Shown here piece after piece: positions 36,414 through 47,984 of a DNA stretch of 61,768 bases. Under the pieces are notes generated by a model. It searched no databases. It had not been told where the DNA came from and saw only the letters and a program-made list of their open reading frames with translations. The stretch spans positions 42,358-104,125 of the forward strand of contig CAUDNR010004556.1 of the NCBI GenBank assembly GCA_958430865.1. Reading direction: 5' to 3'. The first letter of the stretch is position 1, and each line of letters opens with the position of its first letter. Origin of the DNA: Entrophospora sp. SA101 (lineage: Eukaryota > Glomeromycota > Glomeromycetes > Entrophosporales > Entrophosporaceae). Both the position numbers and the translations under genes were made by a program.

Positions 36414-39400
36414 GATTTCGAGAGGAAACTATTAAATTGAAATAACAATATCTCATTAACATTGTTATCGTTATTTTTTAATAATGACTTGCAAAAAAAA
36501 ACAAATAAAAAAACTTACATTAATCAATATAATCAATATATTACTTATTTTTACCTAGTATTATTTATTATTGGAGAATTTATTGATTTTTCAAGATAGA
36601 TGTTAAATTAATTATTTAATGAATTGAAGAATAAAAATAATTTTTTTTTTTTTTAAAAAAATGGTCTGAACTGACAAAGTTCTCTCGCTAATTATATATA
36701 AATAACAACAATGAACTCTGACAATATAAAAAAAATAACCTAAAACAATAAAAAGCATATACTAGAGAATTTTTAGAAATAAAAAAAGCCTATCGGCTGA
36801 CCTAGAACATGTTCTGGACCACGGCTGGATGGATTCTGGAATTGCCGATTCTAGAAATCGAAAAATAATAAATCATTAGATTGAAACACAACCAAATGAT
36901 TTACAATTAAATTTCTAAATTTATCTACATTAATATGAAATAAGTTCATAGTGATAAAAATTGTTGATTGATTCGGATATAATTTTAACTAGGATCTAGA
37001 ACCAGTGTTAATAAATTTATTAAACTTAAAAGTAAGAATTATCCAAGTGATTTTGTGTTTGATTGGATATGATTGATCAGCTGTTTTATCTTTTCTTAAT
37101 CACGACTTAACTAAAACGTATCGTGCATATAATTTTTGCTTCGCGTATGGAATTCGTTGAAACGCGATTTTAAATTCAACTTATTGATAGTGTGTATCAC
37201 CAATTTAAGACTTGCAAGACCATGTGATGATGGAAGCCAGATTAGCATAAGGTAAATGTTATTTATTAATATTAGTACTAGCAGTAATAATCTTGTATCA
37301 AATCCCGAATAATAAATAATAATAATAGTAATTACTAGACTAGTATTGTGGTCATAGATGTAGATCATTGAACTTCAGCTTTTTTATGTGAATTTGAAAT
37401 TAGGGGCGAAATTCTTTTTAATTGGCTAATTTTCGAATTTCAAATTCACGGAAATTAGAAAGAAAATAATATTTACGTATTAAGTAATCTACATTACTAT
37501 TAATAATACATTTAATAGGAATTCACTATAAGGGAAAAGATCTATGATGAATAAGTATTATTAAATCATATTATTTTTAGAGCTTTTCTAGTTTTGATGT
37601 ATATATATTCCTTACCGAGCAGAATTGTTCTTTTAACGTTTTGAAAATGACATATGATACCGCCAAACAATCTTCTATAAAAGTGAAAATAACTCAGAAA
37701 GAAGAAATAAAAAAAATGTGTTTACTTTCTAAAGATGTAAAAAAGAAATCATCGTCGTCAACAAAACGCGCAATTATATTCGAATGGATAAGAATGAGTC
37801 CTTTTGAACTTTAGTTTTTTGATATCTTTTTTTTTGCAATCTTGTGATGCAAATTGCAACAAGAAGAGGTCCTTATATCTATAACTAGACAGAAGCGTCA
37901 AAGGAAGCAATTCTGATGGATCTATAGCGCGATTCTCCATTTTTACTTATATTTCTGTTTTGTTTATTTATGCTATCAGGGAAATCGGGGGAAATATGAA
38001 GAAATATGTATTAGTTTTCTAAATTTGGGATCATATAACAAGTTTGATTGTGATTATTGTGGTTTTGTTGATGAATAGAGAGAAGCCGGTATACTTCCTA
38101 AAAATCAAGTAAGATGCGAGGATGAAAGTAGTGATGATGTATTGCAGAAGATTTTTATTTAAAGAAACTTTTATTGATGCTTCCAATTTTACCTAAATAC
38201 GGGTGACATTTTCATATTTTCTGCCTTTTTTTTTTTTTTTTTTTTCATAATATTCATCACTCCATTTCTGCATCATAGAAATTGTTAAAGACTCAAATCT
38301 CACGATTGATGGGAAAATGCAGAAATTTCTGCGTATTATTTTTTTTTGACATATTATGTAATCAGTCAGGTATTTTACCCAATATGGAAATCGATTCTGG
38401 AAAAATTCGAACCCCCCTCGTCGATCAATTCATATATGAATCATAGAGTTTACGTGATGCTTTCATAATATGTAAACGAAAAAATATTTTTAAAAAATCC
38501 AAATTATAATAATCGGAATAAATACTATTCCTCTTTTGTAATCACTCAATATTCAGTCAAATTGTTCAAAATATGTTGTTTCTAAAATCAAAAGAAAGTT
38601 CTGCACTAGGAATTTGTTTTTTTAAATATATTTTTTAAATTTTTTTGAATAAAACACAAAAACCAACTGTTAACACTTTATACTGTTTATTTGCCACACT
38701 TACTCAACAATATTCTAAAAGCTGGGTCACTGGGTCCAAGATTTCAAAAAATAAATGAGTTAAAAAAGGGGAATTTCGTTAAAAGCCTTGTAACTTTGTA
38801 CAAAAATTCTTTTTAATAATACTATCGGAAGAATAGATAAAATAAAACCTTTAGTTTCAGATTAACTAAGATCTTTCACAGTAAGTTCTAGATCTCAAAT
38901 ATGTTAGTTTAAAAAGAGTGATTTTTGTTAACCAACTTTACAAAATTTCTTATTAATAGTAAACATAGGAATATAGAACAAACTTCTAGTTTCAGACTAT
39001 CAATTATATGTTCTAAATTTGCCTTTATCTAAACTTACAAATATTTAAATGTAAGAATTACTTGAAATAATTTTATATGTGTGTATATATATACATATTA
39101 AATTTGTGTATTTATTGTTTTATTAGGAATATTCTGGTCTTATGCATGTATATATTCAATGGGTAAGGTGAATAATTTAGTTAATATTGATTGATTATTT
39201 TTATTATCAATTATTTTTATTAAATGAGATATTATGAATGATAGGTAAAGGAAAAATTTGTATATAATGTTAAAATCATCTATCTAATTAATATACTATA
39301 TGTTAAAATCACAAACAGTGACATTCTCATATTGCTTGATCCTGTAATATGACCAGTTAATAAAGCTCCCGCCATGTTTTTCTTTATTTCTTATTCAAAA

Positions 39401-39552
39401 AAACGAAAAGATCTGCACAGAATTTAGCTAATCAAAATTTCTTCTAGAATTTTTCATCACCAATATTATCATTATGATAGAATTTTCGTTGTCGGTTTTC
39501 TTGATGGCCTAAATCTCTTTCATAATAACAAATTGAAGGTGTAAGGTTAAGT
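36414..39552. other. gene-poor interval
   Basis: No intact gene. A 14 bp-arm inverted repeat (GTGAATTTGAAATT / AATTTCAAATTCAC) lies at about 37388-37450 and resembles the 7.1/16.4 kb dispersed repeat. A T-run lies at 38228-38245. Two short frames (37111-37368, 37758-37940, both minus) are not convincing. Confidence 0.45.
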
Positions 39553-40188
39553 TCAAATAAAATCATTGACATCGTCAGATAAGTCATTGTCAAGTTGTTG
39601 ATTCTTTAATGTTTGTGGTAAGAATTTAAAAGTAGATTAATTATATAGGTAAAAGCAAATAAATAAAAAAAATGAGTAGGAAAATTTTTTAAAATTATAT
39701 ACAACTTCATTGTTATCATTGTTAATATTGCGTGTGCTCTCTTCCCTTCCTCTATTAATAAAATAATTTGTCACATCATCATTACTAAATGTATTTTGTA
39801 AACTATGAAAATTTTCTACCAGCTTTTTAAAAATAAAACAAAATAGTTTTAACAAAATATAAAATGAATTAATTAGTAAATAAACTTTGCTTATACTTTG
39901 TCATATTCATTTACACAATTTCTTAAGTTATTTATTAATAGTATCTTTATTTCTCTTTTTTAAATGCGTTTTCAATATTTATCATAGATACATTATATTC
40001 TTGATTTATTGATGATTGTATATTTTGAATGATTCTTTCGATTGTCATCATTGTTTTTTCTGTGATTAGAGTCAAAGTTCACTAAAAAGAGCTTGGACTG
40101 AACAAAATAACAGCTATGGTGATACTTACTCATATCTCACTTGTAATATTTTGCTTTTTTTATGTTCAACTAATATTACTGGATCCAT
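39553..40188 (-). pseudogene. broken hypothetical gene
   Basis: On the minus strand an ATG at 40188 opens MDPVILVEHKKSKILQVRYE before a GTAAGT donor. The next segment (from about 40051) reads MTIERIIQNIQSSINQEYNV and then FKKE. It continues in a different frame as IKILLINNLRNCVNEYDK before a GTATAAG donor. Acceptors at about 39820 and 39603 give LVENFHSLQNTFSNDDVTNY and NQQLDNDLSDDVNDFI, then a stop. Pieces are in order and splice sites plausible, but two frame breaks are needed (one near the GAGAAATAAAG stretch at about 39960). Either a young pseudogene or a sequencing error at A-runs. No family recognised. Confidence 0.45.
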
Positions 40189-40381
40189 TTTGTTTTTTTT
40201 TGAAAGTAAAAGTTTAATTAACACGGAACGCGAAAATAATATTTTTTTAATAGTAATAGGCAAAAAAGGTGTAATAAATGTGGTAAACAGGGATAGAAAA
40301 TTCATGACGTAAATGTCCTGATTGCAATGAAAAAATTGGTCAATATTGTCCGGCTAAACATGCACTTCAAGTCAGACAACC

Positions 40382-40769
40382 ATTGAGATTGATTCATTTT
40401 TCAAAGACATTGATTTCTATACTATTGTTACATGTTCAAAAATTGAGGAATTAAATGATGATCTGTTCTGCTTAGCAATAGACACTATGAAAAAAATGCT
40501 TCAGAATGCTAAAATGCGTAAATCGGAGGTGGATGAAATTATTTTGGTTGGTGGATCCTCTCGTGTTTTGATTCTGATTTTTTTAATTATTAAACCCAAT
40601 AGTGTGGTTTTAGTTAAGATAGCGGAAACCTTGCCAATCAATTCTACAAGTATAGTCATTAACATTTATCAAGAGGGAAGTCCCATTTGTCAAGACTAAT
40701 AATTTCATGGGAAAAATGTTTTTTGACAAAAACCCACCAACTTATAACGAACAGTTTATCTTCGGTTGA
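40382..40769 (+). pseudogene. Hsp70 relic
   Basis: The plus strand reads IEIDSFFKDIDFYTIVTCSK, then IEELNDDLFCLAIDTMKKML, then AKMRKSEVDEIILVGGSSRV. This is the Hsp70 nucleotide-binding domain segment with FEELNADLF and the VLVGGSTRIP phosphate-2/adenosine region. A gap follows, then TLPINSTSIVINIYQEGSP and a DNNFMGKMFFD stretch, corresponding to the substrate-binding domain start. It is interrupted by a double stop after ICQD. Only about a fifth of an Hsp70 remains and the middle is missing. A CxxC-rich frame with frameshift lies just upstream (40262-40375) and may be an unrelated zinc-ribbon relic. Confidence 0.8.
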
Positions 40770-40929
40770 AGATACTTTTGATCTTGATGCTAATAGGCTT
40801 ATTATTGTAAGTATCATGTATTTATTATTTATTCTTTAAAAATTATTTTAATGATTATTGTTTAAGTAACTGTTAAAGGTAAATAGGAACAATTGACTGT
40901 TATAAATGATAATGGTTATCAAAGGAAGA

Positions 40930-41740
40930 ATAAGTGTGCAAGAGATCGGGACACATGAAAAGGACGGGAGACAGGTTCAAGACACACCAGCCCGACCCCG
41001 GACCAGCGCCGTTATGGGTAGGGGAGTCATGAGAAGGTCAGGTGAAAAGGGGATGGGTATGCTGCGCAGTTACTGCCTGTACCTGATGTTTTCTTAAAAA
41101 GGACGGCATTAATATTTGCAATATTGTATAATAAATATAATAATGCAAAATGAAAAGGACAGGGGACGGGCAGGTATGGCTTGAACCCGTCCCCTGTCCT
41201 TTTCATTTTGCATTATTATATTATTATTATATATTTTAATTAGCTTATTTATTATCTATTATGATTTGTATCTTTCATTATTTTATTTTTACCTCAATTG
41301 TATAATAAAAATAAAAATCAAGACTTTAGATAAGGAATAAATAGAGACGGAAAATTATAATAGTCCAATTTTGCAGCCTGTTTACTAAAATTATATTATG
41401 ACAAACACCTTTCACCTGTCCTTTTCATGGTTTGCCTGCAAATAATAAAAAGGAACGGTGGGGCGGGTGGTAATGGCACAGTGGCCCGTCCTTTTCATGA
41501 ATAATAGAAAAGGACAGTGGAACGGGTGGTAATGGCACAGTAACCCGTCCTTTTCAAGATTTGCCCATGAATAATAGAAAGGGACAGGGGACGGTTTTCT
41601 ACGCCTTCACCACGTCACACCTGTTCCATGTTAGTTACCCGTACCATCATTACCCATCCTTTTCTAGTATTAATGGGCCAAACTTTGAAAAGGACGGAGG
41701 ACGAGCTGGTGTGGCTTGAACCCGTCCCCAGCATCCCGTG
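40930..41740. repeat. cluster of GC-rich inverted/tandem repeats
   Basis: Words such as AAAAGGACAGGGGACGGG and its complement recur at least eight times in an otherwise AT-rich setting. Sites include about 40956, 41092, 41152, 41186, 41409, 41454-41500, 41506-41556, 41577-41600, 41655-41730. The segment 41454-41560 holds near-tandem copies of a 60 bp hairpin (AATAATAGAAAAGGACAGTG..CCCGTCCTTTTCA). Each copy can fold on itself. Class unknown; it behaves like a family of mobile palindromes. Confidence 0.8.
41134..41222. repeat. perfect 37 bp palindrome arms with 15 nt loop
   Basis: Left arm 41134-41170 and right arm 41186-41222 are exact reverse complements, separated by the 15 nt CAGGTATGGCTTGAA. 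As RNA or single-stranded DNA this would form a very stable hairpin. Confidence 0.92.
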
Positions 41741-42350
41741 CAGATCAAGTTAAGTCTGAGTTATTTAAGATTTTTTTTAATTATACTTTTTTTTTTTTAA
41801 AAAATAATAGTTGTTGATATTATGCAGATGATTAAAGGATGATACAAAGAATGGGTTGTAAATTAGGAAACAATAATCGATTCAATTTAATATATAGATA
41901 CATAAACAAAAACATGCATATTATGTACATATATCTATATTTATATAACCTTAGGTAGGATAAAAGGGTTCAAGTAAATTTAACCCTATTGATATAAAAA
42001 GATTTAATAATAACATTCAAGAAACAATCACATGGTAACCAAGAAGTTGGAAAGCATGGGCATTAGAAAAGATTTTTTATAATGACCAGCCTATGTGAAA
42101 AAGGTTCTTTTACTAAAAAAATTTCTATGGATTATTATTAATTGAATATATTTATTATTAACAATCTCTGATTGAATTAGTTTTGGAAATTTACATTTTC
42201 CAGGTGGATTGATTTCTAATTGATGATTATAATTATAAATTTTATCTATTGGACATTTTAAATTTTCAAAGTTAAATTTGTTATGATATTTATTGTAATA
42301 TGAAAATTAAATTTACAAATATAATATTTGTATATGTATTTATTAAACTA

Positions 42351-43821
42351 TTATCCAGGTGGTAACATTGTTGCATCCACACCAGTATCATTATCCTCTT
42401 CTGTAATTGTTTCAATGACATTATCATAAAGTGGAGTACGTGGTAATGCCATCATTCCTTTATTTTTTTAAAAAAATGTTATTATTATTATTATTATTGT
42501 TATTATTATTAAGATTACATGTTAACAACAACTTACCACTTCTTGCTGCTTCTAAAATACCAAAAGGCTTTATTAATTTGATGAATGCGTCTAATCTAAT
42601 AGGTTTGGCGGTCAACTCTATTATAACGCTGTCATTTGACACATCAACAATTTTCGCTCCAAATAATTTACTTAAATCAGTTAACGAACGTAAATGCTCG
42701 TGTTTATGTTGTAATTCAGATGATGGTGAACGTTGTTTTTCATCAATGGAAGTTGCATTTAAAACAGATGTAACATCTGGATGCTACATATTTAAAAATG
42801 TGAGAATGCTAGTTCATTTATTTAAAAAATTTAAACAATAATCAAGAAATTCTTTTGCACCTCTATCTCTAAATCAGCTTCAGGCATAAACTCATCATCA
42901 TACTCTATGTGCTTAAGTGAAGCCAATTGTTCATAAAAATGTTCAGGTCCTAAAATAGACACTTTAACCAATAACATTTCACGTTCCACAATAGTTGTTT
43001 CAGTATAATCAAGAACAGCCCATACCGGCACCTATTTTTTTTTTTTAAAAAAAAAAAAGAAAGATCAACACAAATTTGGAAAAGGATTTTTGTAACAAAA
43101 TTTAAAATTACCAAATCTTGTAGTTGTCTTCTAGCTTGTTCCACGACAACATCTTGACCACTCAAAACAATTGTCATTCTACTTAGATCAGGTACTTCAG
43201 TATTAGCCACAACCAACGAATCAATATTAAAACCTCTCCCAGCCAAAATACCACTGACTCTACTTAAAACACCAGGTTCGTCTTGTACCAAGCAATTCAA
43301 GACGTGTCGTTTTGAAGGTGATGGTGGATTTGGTGTATTGTAAAGAATATTAGTAACAGCTTCTTCGGCTAATGATGTATCTATTTTCGGTAGTGGCGGT
43401 ATACGTTTTCGAGGATGCGAAAGTTTATATTCAATGGCTGATGTTGATGAATTGGCGTTTGTGTTGGTAGCCGCTTTTGTGTTAATGAATCTATGTTGAT
43501 TAAATAATGATGCTGATGATGATGCTGACGATGATGCCGACGATGATGATGATGATGATGGTATTGGAATTATTGGAATTTGATTTATAAATATGATGTT
43601 TAATTTTTTATTATGCGTGAACAAAGAACGAGAAGAAAGTTGTTGCTACCAAAATATCAAATTTTTGATAATCAATTTTTTTAAAAAAAAATTTTTTTTA
43701 ATAAATAATTGAAACATTCAAGAAATTACTTTATGTAAAAAAATTTTTTTTTCTAACTTACCATAACAACATTTTTATTTCTCAATGTGTGCGATATCCT
43801 TTGAGTGATATTTGAATACAT
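42351..43821 (-). CDS. ILV6: acetolactate synthase regulatory (small) subunit
   Basis: Five exons in phase: 43821-43762, 43645-43112, 43031-42861, 42783-42537, 42457-42351. They give 372 residues. The basic, Ser/Thr-rich start (MYSNITQRISHTLRNKNVV) is a mitochondrial presequence. From residue about 134, HVLNCLVQDEPGVLSRVSGI then LAGRGFNIDSLVV form the ACT domain that binds valine. The C-terminal ACT-like half includes KLFGAKIVDVSNDSVIIELT, GILEAARSG and MMALPRTPL. Ilv6 stimulates the catalytic subunit Ilv2 and gives it feedback inhibition in branched-chain amino acid synthesis. A poly-Ser stretch (about residues 50-65) comes from a GAT/GAC-type repeat. The last exon is short and its acceptor (AATAAAG) unusual, but it restores the conserved end. 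Confidence 0.95.
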
Positions 43822-46199
43822 ACTATCGATCAATCAATAATCATTTAATTTATAAAGGAAAAAAGAAAAAAATTTTTTCTTGTAATTTGTAATTTATAAA
43901 TTTTGAAACTTTTATGGAATGTGTAACGTCGATCACGACGAACCGCTTTTATTTGACGCATTTATGTTTAAAATTCTATTTGATGGATTATAGAGAAATG
44001 GGTCAGTTATGTAAACCGTAATAGTTTTCATATATCCATCACTATATATTATATAATTTAATAAAACATTACATTCGAATAATTAATATAAATGAAGCAT
44101 TATTAAATAAATGTAAGATGTCAATCTCCCGATTGATAAAAATTCTATATTTTACATCCATCTGTAAAGCCTTTCTTAAAATAGTATATAGTATAAACAA
44201 ATAGTTATATAAAAAATTCTTTGTCTCAAATAAACCTTCATGAATATTCAAATTAATTGGATTAAATTTTTTAATAATAGAAATAAAAATTTGATCTCTT
44301 CATTAGTAAGAAATTAAAGACTTTGCTTCTAATAAATCTTTATGGGCATTGATGACTGAAGTTTAAACAATAATCTACACTTGGTTTCATACATATTTGA
44401 TAATTTAATAGAAAAAATTTTCTTTGATGGAATGAAAGTTACAAAATAGATTTTGTAAGCCACATCCATCCAATATCGTTTAGAATAGGTTTTGTAAATG
44501 CATTTTTTTGACTCAAATCTTCTTACAGAAGGATCAAGTAGGTGTCCAAAATGCTCATTATAAAACGTAGTATACATATGAGACCATTTGGATGATTTTG
44601 ATAGGACGCGAAAGATTTAGATGCAAATTACAATTTGTTCTTTGTGATTTAGATGGTTTAATTCCACTTCTTTTTTTTTATTGGTAACTTTACAACTACA
44701 AACTATAAACAAGAGTTTGTTTTCATATGTGATTTTCAAATTTCCCTTAAATCCTTGTTGTTGTGCCCATTGTTTATTATAATGATAACTTTCCAAGTTG
44801 GGAAGCACATATTAGAGTCCAATTTTATGTTAGTTTTGACATCTAGCTCCTTATTCTCATTAACATCACTATCTTCAGGAATGGTTCTCTAAAAACATTG
44901 GTATAAATTTGCTTTCGCTTCCATTCATGATTAATATGACCAACCAAATATCAATAGGCTAAAATTTTGTGACGCGTAAGACGGATGCATTTGTGTGCAT
45001 GGCGCAAAATCTAATTTCTAAAAAAATAGCGAATTTCATACGCTTTATCAGCCAATCAAATCTAAGTTACCAGAAAATGGTTCAAAGTCAAACGATCGGG
45101 CCACTACTGGTTCCGTTTAATACGATACTGAGAAATAGAGAGGTAATTCAGAAGTTAGATGAGAAATTTACGTTCATCGATTAGGATTAACTAATTTATC
45201 AAATTACTGTGTAAATAAAAATAAAATAATCTTTGTGGTCATTATTAACTTGAATAGGGAGGGAATAACTTCCAGTCCTTGCTTGAAAAAGCAGAACAAC
45301 ATATCCCTATGAGAAAAAATTGTCTAAAAGGCACTGAATACATACGTCATAAAACAGTATGAAACATACGGAATTCAAATAATAAATCATGTGTACAGAA
45401 TTTGTACGGAATTGAACACTTTTTCCGTACTAGTACTTTAAAATACTAATATACGAAAATCACACGGAAATACATTATTATTATTGTTATTATTATTATT
45501 ATTATCTAGTCGCGTGACATTTCCCGCAGGTTGCAAAATAATAAAATTGATCAGCATCATAGTAAAATTTTTTGACGCGTCCAAATGCAAGTATAAATGC
45601 AAATAATTATATTGCCATGAATATTTATTTATATTTATACAGTTTAAAATTTTTTTTTTACGTTTTATTCTTACATAAATAATAACGATTAAAATAATTA
45701 GATAATATAAGCAAGCAACAATAATATACCAATTGTCAAAAAAGGAGAAGAGAAATGTAAAGAGACATTTAATAATATTATTAAAATGCGTCAACGAATT
45801 GTGATTTAAAAACAATATACTAAATATTAACTATAAATAAGTTTTGAATATTATGTGCAATAGAAGTTGGGCTTTCTTTTAAATCTAAGATCACTCAATT
45901 CGATCAAGCACTTAGCAAGATGCAAAAATAAACGGTAATAGGTAAAGAACTATTTTGTTTTTAAATACTTATATGGCATTTTCAAATAATCAAACCCGCC
46001 TAACATGCAACTAGATAAAGCATCGATCAAGTATATTTTACAAATCTTGCTTTCCAAGCTTTGTAGATCTCATCTAGTGTTGGTTAATTAATTTTAGAGA
46101 GATCCATTATAAAAAAAACAGTTTTATGGACCCAATTAATGGTAACATTATTTTTTATTATTATATACTTTTGTATCTATTTTTATATTAATATTTTAG
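43822..46199. other. gene-poor interval
   Basis: Minus-strand frames at 44617-44808 (start MLPNLESYHYNKQWAQQQGF) and 44329-44577, and a plus frame at 44969-45184, are coding-like but short, separate and unrecognised. Together they could be a worn multi-part gene or transposon. A GTT/ATT trinucleotide run lies at 45475-45507. Confidence 0.4.
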
Positions 46200-46775
46200 T
46201 ATTTTTTTTTCCAAAGGTTAATGGTTGAACGAAATCAGAAAGAATTGTTATGTGACCATATTTTATTTATAATTAATTATGATATATTCTTGTAAGATCT
46301 GGTGGTGTACGCTCAGAAAGAATTGTTACGCGGCCATATTTTATTATTTTTAGAAAACAGGTAGAAAATTCAATATCAAAAATTCTAGTTGATATATTAT
46401 TGTAATAACAATTATATACTAATTATTATCACTTTTTTTAGATCTGGTGGTGTACGATCAGAAAGAATTGTCACGCAGCCATATTTTATTTATTATTAAT
46501 TTAATTATTCTTAGAAAATAGGTAGAAAATTCAACATCAAAAATTCTAGTTGATATATTCTTGTAATAACAATTATACTACTAATCACTTTTTTTAGATC
46601 TGGTGGTGTATTATCAGAAAGAATTGTTATCACATATAATAATAATATAATAATAACAACTAATTTGATTGTATAATGTTATTACAAGATATATCAACTA
46701 GAATTTTTGATGCTGAATTTTCTAAAAATAAATTAATAATAGACAAAATATGGTCACACTAATATTATTCTTTTC
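46200..46775. repeat. tandem + inverted repeat cluster (GATCTGGTGGTGTA family)
   Basis: Units of about 150 bp start near 46292, 46440 and 46595. Each contains AGATCTGGTGGTGTA, CAGAAAGAATTGT, ACGC(G/A)GCCATATTTTATT and CAAAAATTCTAGTTGATATATT. At 46655-46765 part of the unit recurs inverted. A further diverged copy is at 56885-57115. Non-autonomous element family; ends not resolved. Confidence 0.75.
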
Positions 46776-47470
46776 ATTGCTTTAGAAGGGGGACATGCAA
46801 ACCAGCCTGCAGTAAGATTTATGCTTTCAATTTTAAAAAAAATTTCTAGTCTAGTCTTAATACTTACATTACTTTCAAATAAACTACTATTCTTCAAACA
46901 GAACATGGACTGGTGTTAACTCAAAGCTGTCAAATCACAAGGGTGATGTACCACATACAAATTTTCGTGTTGCTGCATGTACATTACTAATCCATAATCT
47001 TTCAAAAATTTGCCATTTTATCATGCTAGTAACGTTTAAAGATGGAAACCACAATTAGCTGCAATTACATTTTCATATGCCACAACTGCAACCACAATTC
47101 AATTTTCATGTGCAGCAACTAGTCTCAATTAATTGAGGAGCCATCTTTAGTAGACCACTTGAAAATTTATTTATTAATTTATTCAAGAATTTATCCATTT
47201 TATTAATTGATTTATTCAGTAAATGCTCAGTCATTTATCCAAGTTTTATTCATTTTATTAATTGATTTATTCAGTAAATTCTCAGTCATTTATCCGAGTT
47301 TTATTCATTTTATTAATTAATTTATTAGTAAAACTCCATTTTTAATGAAAAAACAGAACTATAGATTCCATGAATATAATACATTTATGGAAAAAAACAC
47401 GGAAATGTATATTTATTAATATAAACGGAAAAAACACTGAGAGTAAAGTTTTACAGGATGGTGGTGATGT
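46776..47470. other. intergenic with short tandem repeat
   Basis: About two and a half copies of a 61-62 bp unit (TTTATTCATTTTATTAATTG..ATTTATCC) occupy 47199-47330. No gene seen. Confidence 0.55.
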
Positions 47471-47979
47471 TGTTTCACTTAAAATTGTTGAAATTGTTTC
47501 CTTCTCTTTATTTTCTTTTCCGGACTTGCTTATTCACTATTTGATGTAGCTTTTACTACTAATATTTCAGAATTTGAGTCCTGGTCCCACCCTGTACTAT
47601 AAGGTTCAATAATCTCTTGATCTGCTATATTATTGTTGCTGTGTTCTGATAAATCTTAACTTGGGTTGTTGTCTTCTGGTTGATTTGAAATTGTAGAATT
47701 TGAATCTGTGTCCCCTTCTTCGTATTCTCCCTCAGTGGTTTCCTGATTATCTTCTGTGTCTTCTTCTTGATTGTTTTCTGTCTGGACTTCTGGATTTATT
47801 TTTCTATTCCCCCCTCCAGTAATGTAATTACTATAGCTGACTTCGTTATAATTGATGATAGAAAAGTCTATTTCCAGATGTTCACTTTTGTCCTCGTCTA
47901 AAGTTATTGAATCTGTTTTATTACTTGATTTGCAGTTTCTTCTTCTGACGTCAGTTCCAAATGGGTAAATTGAATAATC
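47471..47979 (-). pseudogene. acidic open frame with in-frame stops
   Basis: From 47979 to 47656 the minus strand is open for 107 codons without an ATG. It encodes an acidic, Asn/Glu-rich chain (ENNQEEDTEDNQETTEGEYE). After TAA at 47656-47658 the same frame continues coding-like (ADQEIIEPYSTGWDQDSNSE), meets another TAA and ends in a basic tail (SPEKKIKRRKQFQQF). Codon texture differs from random AT-rich DNA. It abuts the GC-richer block and may belong to it. No family recognised. Confidence 0.35.
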
Positions 47980-47984
47980 TCAGA

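Noticed and set aside
45438..45815. 125-residue minus-strand frame
   Set aside because: Composition follows AT-rich DNA and an ATT repeat; no recognisable motif.
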